From: Porticoccus sp.
Lineage (GTDB): Bacteria; Pseudomonadota; Gammaproteobacteria; Pseudomonadales; Porticoccaceae
Length of the DNA: 9,542 bases
Reading direction: 5' to 3'
Assembly (NCBI GenBank): GCA_002685455.1
Contig: NYXF01000102.1
Span: 1 to 9,542, forward strand
The notes beneath the pieces were generated by a model. That model saw only the letters and a list, made by a program, of their open reading frames with translations. It was not told the origin of the DNA and ran no database searches. Numbering within the stretch: position 1 is the first letter of the stretch; every line of letters starts with the position of its first letter. The position numbers and the translations under genes were made by a program. Positions 6,582-9,542 of this stretch are shown piece by piece.

Positions 6582-8729
6582 ATGAAACGTATATCTGTAG
6601 ACATAGGCGGGACCTTTACCGACTGCTTTGTAGTTTGGGATAATAAATATATAGAAACAAAGGCTTTAACTACACATCAAAATCTTGCTTTAGGTTTTAA
6701 TGAGGCTCTCGAGAAAGCATACCAAGAGCTCGGTGTGGGCATGGAGGAGCTTTTAGCTGGGGTTGATTCAGTTAGATATGCAACAACATTAGGTACGAAT
6801 GCGCTAATTGAGCATAATGGACCTAGAATAGGTATGTTAGTCACAGCAGGATATGAAGCTATGGTGCCACTCAGCAGAGCACGTGGTTATGGTGAAGGCC
6901 TGGATGATCTTGGCAAACAGAATCTTCCTGATGCCCAAAGACCGGCTCCATTGGTTCTGCCTAATATGATCGAAGGTGTAAGAGAGCGATTAGGCTTTGA
7001 GGGCGAATTAGTAATGCCCGTCGATGAAGATGATGTTCGTAAAAAAATAAGAATATTAGCTGATAAAGGCGCACAGGCTATAGTTGTATGCTTGGTGAAC
7101 TCAGTAGTAAATCCATCACATGAGAAACGCATAGAGGAAATTTTATTAGAAGAATATCCGACACACTTGCTAGGATCGATTCCCGTAATACTCTCTCATC
7201 GTGTTGCTGGTCGAAAAGGTGAGTATGTAAGAGCGACCTCTGCAATCGTAGATGGTTACTTGCATACCACCATGTATCATGCTATGAGTCAATTGGAGCA
7301 AAATTTACGCGCTAACTCCTATTCTAAGCCAATGCTTGTGATACACAACTCAGGCGGTATGGCGCAATTGAATTCTACAGATGCACTTCAAACTATCCAC
7401 TCAGGTCCAGTTTCTGGAATCAGTGCAGCAGAGCATTTAGCCAAGGAAGCTGATCTAGGTAGTGTAATTGCAACAGATATGGGCGGAACAAGTTATGACA
7501 TCGGCATAGTCGTTGAGGGTGGAATAAAACATTATGATTTTAACCCAGTCATCGATAGGTGGCTTGTATCTGTTCCAATGGTACACTTAGTTACACTTGG
7601 AGCAGGAGGTGGATCGATTGCTTCATTTGATCGTATGTATAATGCTGTCGCCGTTGGCCCAAAAAGCGCTGGGTCTGACCCAGGTCCTGCTTGTTATGAC
7701 CGAGGCGGAATGAACCCAACAGTAACAGATGCAGATTTGGTTTTAGGTTATCTCGATGCTGAAAATTATGCAGGTGGAAGCATTCCTCTTAATCCCAAAA
7801 GATCAATGTTCGCTATTGAGGAAACACTCTGTGATGACTTAGATGTTGAGCCAATAGCAGCCGCATTATTGGTAAAAGAAAAAGTAGATAGCAATATGGC
7901 CAACGGTGTCAATACAGAACTAAGAGTTCGAGGCTACGATCCACAGGACTTCACTATGCTTGCATATGGCGGTAATGGCCCCTTACATTGTTGTGGTATT
8001 GCCTCAAAGTTAAAAATAAATAAGATTCTTGCAACTCCCTTCAGTTCTGTTTTCTCCGCAGTGGGTGCAGGTAATATGCATCAAATGCATATCCATGAAA
8101 CATCGTTATTTATGGTCTTATATGATTCTACATCCCGAAAAGTGTTTGATAATTACGTGAGATTTAATGATCTGGTCGTAGAATTAAGTAAACGGGGCCA
8201 AGCTGACCTCGTTAGGCAAGGTTCAGCATTAAGTGATATCAAGCACTCTCTTGAATTGGACATGCGATATGGTAATCAGCTAGTTCAAACTACTGTGGTA
8301 GTGCCCAAGCATAATCTTGAATCTGTAATGGACGTGATGAATATACTTGATCAATTTTCAAGCGATTATGGTGCGCGCTTTGGAGAGGGAAGTCAGGCTC
8401 CAGAAGCAGGTATCCGAATAAACACGATACGTGTCGCCTCATATGTAGAACACGATACAGTTGAATTTGACCATATTAAACCTATAGCACAAAATAAACG
8501 TATTGAACCTCCTGCTCCAGCAACAACAAGGAAATGTTATTTTGTTGGCGATGGCAAGGCTGTAGACACGCCAGTTTGGAACAAGGCTGACATACCGCCC
8601 GGTACGGAAATTAATGGACCCGGTTTAGTATCATCAGAAGTTTCAACATATTTAATTGAACCAGGCTGGAAGTATGTTTCAGCTGAACAAGGGGCAGTTT
8701 GGTTTCTTCATGAAGAAGAAAAGAATTAA
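6582..8729 (+). CDS. HyuA-like ATPase subunit, long canonical form (Apc3-like)
   Basis: Second HyuA/oxoprolinase-type ATP-binding subunit, 715 residues (about 78 kDa). The start ATG 6582 has AGGA (6570-6573) eight bases upstream. The canonical first phosphate loop DIGGTFTD (7-14) is present, followed by TTLGTNA (68-74), the HNSGG segment (255-259), ATDMGGTSYDIG (297-308), LGAGGGSIA (339-347), VGPKSAGSDPGPACYDRGG (358-376), TVTDADLVLGYL (380-391) and LAYGGNGPLH (460-469). The pattern is that of acetone carboxylase beta and acetophenone carboxylase subunit 3. Compared with the first HyuA copy it keeps a full region at residues 85-145. It is the third gene of the operon, 15 bases before the HyuB-like gene. 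In acetophenone carboxylase, two HyuA-type subunits are thought to activate bicarbonate and the ketone separately, which explains why two divergent copies are kept. Confidence 0.9.
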   Translation: MKRISVDIGGTFTDCFVVWDNKYIETKALTTHQNLALGFNEALEKAYQELGVGMEELLAGVDSVRYATTLGTNALIEHNGPRIGMLVTAGYEAMVPLSRARGYGEGLDDLGKQNLPDAQRPAPLVLPNMIEGVRERLGFEGELVMPVDEDDVRKKIRILADKGAQAIVVCLVNSVVNPSHEKRIEEILLEEYPTHLLGSIPVILSHRVAGRKGEYVRATSAIVDGYLHTTMYHAMSQLEQNLRANSYSKPMLVIHNSGGMAQLNSTDALQTIHSGPVSGISAAEHLAKEADLGSVIATDMGGTSYDIGIVVEGGIKHYDFNPVIDRWLVSVPMVHLVTLGAGGGSIASFDRMYNAVAVGPKSAGSDPGPACYDRGGMNPTVTDADLVLGYLDAENYAGGSIPLNPKRSMFAIEETLCDDLDVEPIAAALLVKEKVDSNMANGVNTELRVRGYDPQDFTMLAYGGNGPLHCCGIASKLKINKILATPFSSVFSAVGAGNMHQMHIHETSLFMVLYDSTSRKVFDNYVRFNDLVVELSKRGQADLVRQGSALSDIKHSLELDMRYGNQLVQTTVVVPKHNLESVMDVMNILDQFSSDYGARFGEGSQAPEAGIRINTIRVASYVEHDTVEFDHIKPIAQNKRIEPPAPATTRKCYFVGDGKAVDTPVWNKADIPPGTEINGPGLVSSEVSTYLIEPGWKYVSAEQGAVWFLHEEEKN

Positions 8730-8744
8730 AGAGGAAGATATATT

Positions 8745-9542
8745 ATGAACGAGAAAGCAAAAATTGAACTTGATGTCCAAGACCAAGAATTAATAAAAAA
8801 GTTTCTTAAGGATACAACGTTATTCTTAGCTCCAGATCCAGAAATTATGCGCGATCACCGTATAATGCCAAGGACGGAGACAGAAGAAAGGGTCATGAAA
8901 GAGTATACTGATCTAAACCAAATAGCCTCTATTCGAGATCGGCTCCAGTCTGCATGTGAAGAAGGTTTTGAAATGGTAGAGCAGATGGGCGCAGCCCCCG
9001 GTGCTAAATGGGGTGATATTATTACTGGAATATATTCTGCTTCAGGAGACTTGACCATTGGTAGTGCTGGAGGAGTTTTGATTTTTTCTGCACTTGTCCA
9101 CCACCCTATTAAGTTCATAATTAAAAATTGGATCGAAGAGGAGACTGTTGGCGTTAAAGAAGGTGACGGGTTCATTCATAACGATTCAAGATACGGAAAT
9201 GTTCATAATACTGATCAGAGTATGATTTTGCCTGTCTTCCATGAGGGGAAACTAATCTGCTGGGCTGCCTCAACTGTACATGAGGGTGAATGTGGAGCTA
9301 TCGAGCCGGGCGGTATGCCTACTATGGCAGAAACATCTTTCGATGAGGGTTTGAAAATGTCACCCTTTAAGGTGGTGGAAAATTATAAAATTAAAAGAGA
9401 TTTATTAACTTTCCTCCAGAACTCCGTACGTGAGCCTAAACTTCAATATGAAGATATGAAAGTCAAGCTTTTTGCCTGTATGCGATTAGAGCAAAGAATT
9501 AAAGAAGTTTTTGCCTCCGAAGGTCCTGATGCACTTACAGCA
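8745..9542 (+). CDS. HyuB-like catalytic carboxylase subunit, N-terminal 266 residues (Apc4-like; 3' end outside window)
   Basis: The frame is open from ATG 8745 to the last base, so the gene continues past the window. GAGGA (8731-8735) lies nine bases before the ATG. It belongs to the hydantoinase B/oxoprolinase family: GVLIFSALVHHPIKFII (110-126), HNDSRYGNVHNTDQ (145-158), STVHEGECGAIEPGGMP (176-192) and FDEGLKMSPFKVVENY (199-214) are typical of acetone carboxylase alpha and acetophenone carboxylase subunit 4. His154, Asp157 and His179 have the same +3/+22 spacing as the manganese ligands I recall for acetone carboxylase alpha (His150, Asp153, His175), so the metal/active site appears kept. 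Full family members are about 650-770 residues, so roughly a third is visible. It would carry the carboxylation step on substrates activated by the HyuA-like subunits. The assignment to family is firm; the substrate is unknown. Confidence 0.9.
   Translation, partial: MNEKAKIELDVQDQELIKKFLKDTTLFLAPDPEIMRDHRIMPRTETEERVMKEYTDLNQIASIRDRLQSACEEGFEMVEQMGAAPGAKWGDIITGIYSASGDLTIGSAGGVLIFSALVHHPIKFIIKNWIEEETVGVKEGDGFIHNDSRYGNVHNTDQSMILPVFHEGKLICWAASTVHEGECGAIEPGGMPTMAETSFDEGLKMSPFKVVENYKIKRDLLTFLQNSVREPKLQYEDMKVKLFACMRLEQRIKEVFASEGPDALTA

Noticed and set aside
4175..8729. Recent tandem duplication of the two HyuA-like genes
   Set aside because: The proteins share only family motifs, differ by 70 residues and in the first glycine loop, so they are anciently diverged subunits rather than a fresh duplicate.
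8855..9175. Minus-strand 106-codon open frame
   Set aside because: It is the antisense shadow of the HyuB-like gene, which has clear family motifs and a ribosome site on the plus strand.

Overview
The window looks like chromosomal DNA of an AT-rich proteobacterium, most likely an uncultivated gammaproteobacterium. The main evidence is the order alaS - lysC - tRNA-Ser(GCU), which is the gammaproteobacterial alaS - (lysC) - csrA - tRNA-Ser neighbourhood, together with a Pseudomonas-type 410-residue aspartate kinase. The species cannot be named from the sequence. The usual csrA gene is not between lysC and the tRNA here.

Left part (1-3692) is core housekeeping. It holds the 3' four-fifths of alaS (alanyl-tRNA synthetase), a 161-base gap with a small hairpin, lysC (aspartate kinase with two ACT domains and a possible internal start for a regulatory beta subunit), and a complete tRNA-Ser(GCU) gene with an encoded CCA end and a good promoter of its own.

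Middle part (3693-4174) is an AT-rich stretch of about 480 bases with no convincing gene. It contains a long-range perfect inverted repeat just after the tRNA, a weak hairpin followed by T residues, a 10-base palindrome, and a sigma70-like promoter candidate with a spaced direct repeat directly in front of the next operon.

Right part (4175-9542, running off the end) is a four-gene operon in one direction: a short HyuA-like ATPase subunit, a 134-residue zinc-ribbon-like small subunit, a longer canonical HyuA-like ATPase subunit, and the first 266 residues of a HyuB-like catalytic subunit. This order and these sizes match subunits 1 to 4 of acetophenone carboxylase (Apc1-Apc4, roughly 70, 15, 87 and 75 kDa) better than acetone carboxylase (one HyuA, one HyuB, one small subunit) or simple hydantoinase/oxoprolinase pairs. 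The predicted enzyme would use ATP to activate a ketone-like substrate and bicarbonate and join them into a beta-keto acid or similar product. The true substrate cannot be read from the sequence. A fifth subunit gene and any CoA ligase or dehydrogenase would lie beyond the right edge.
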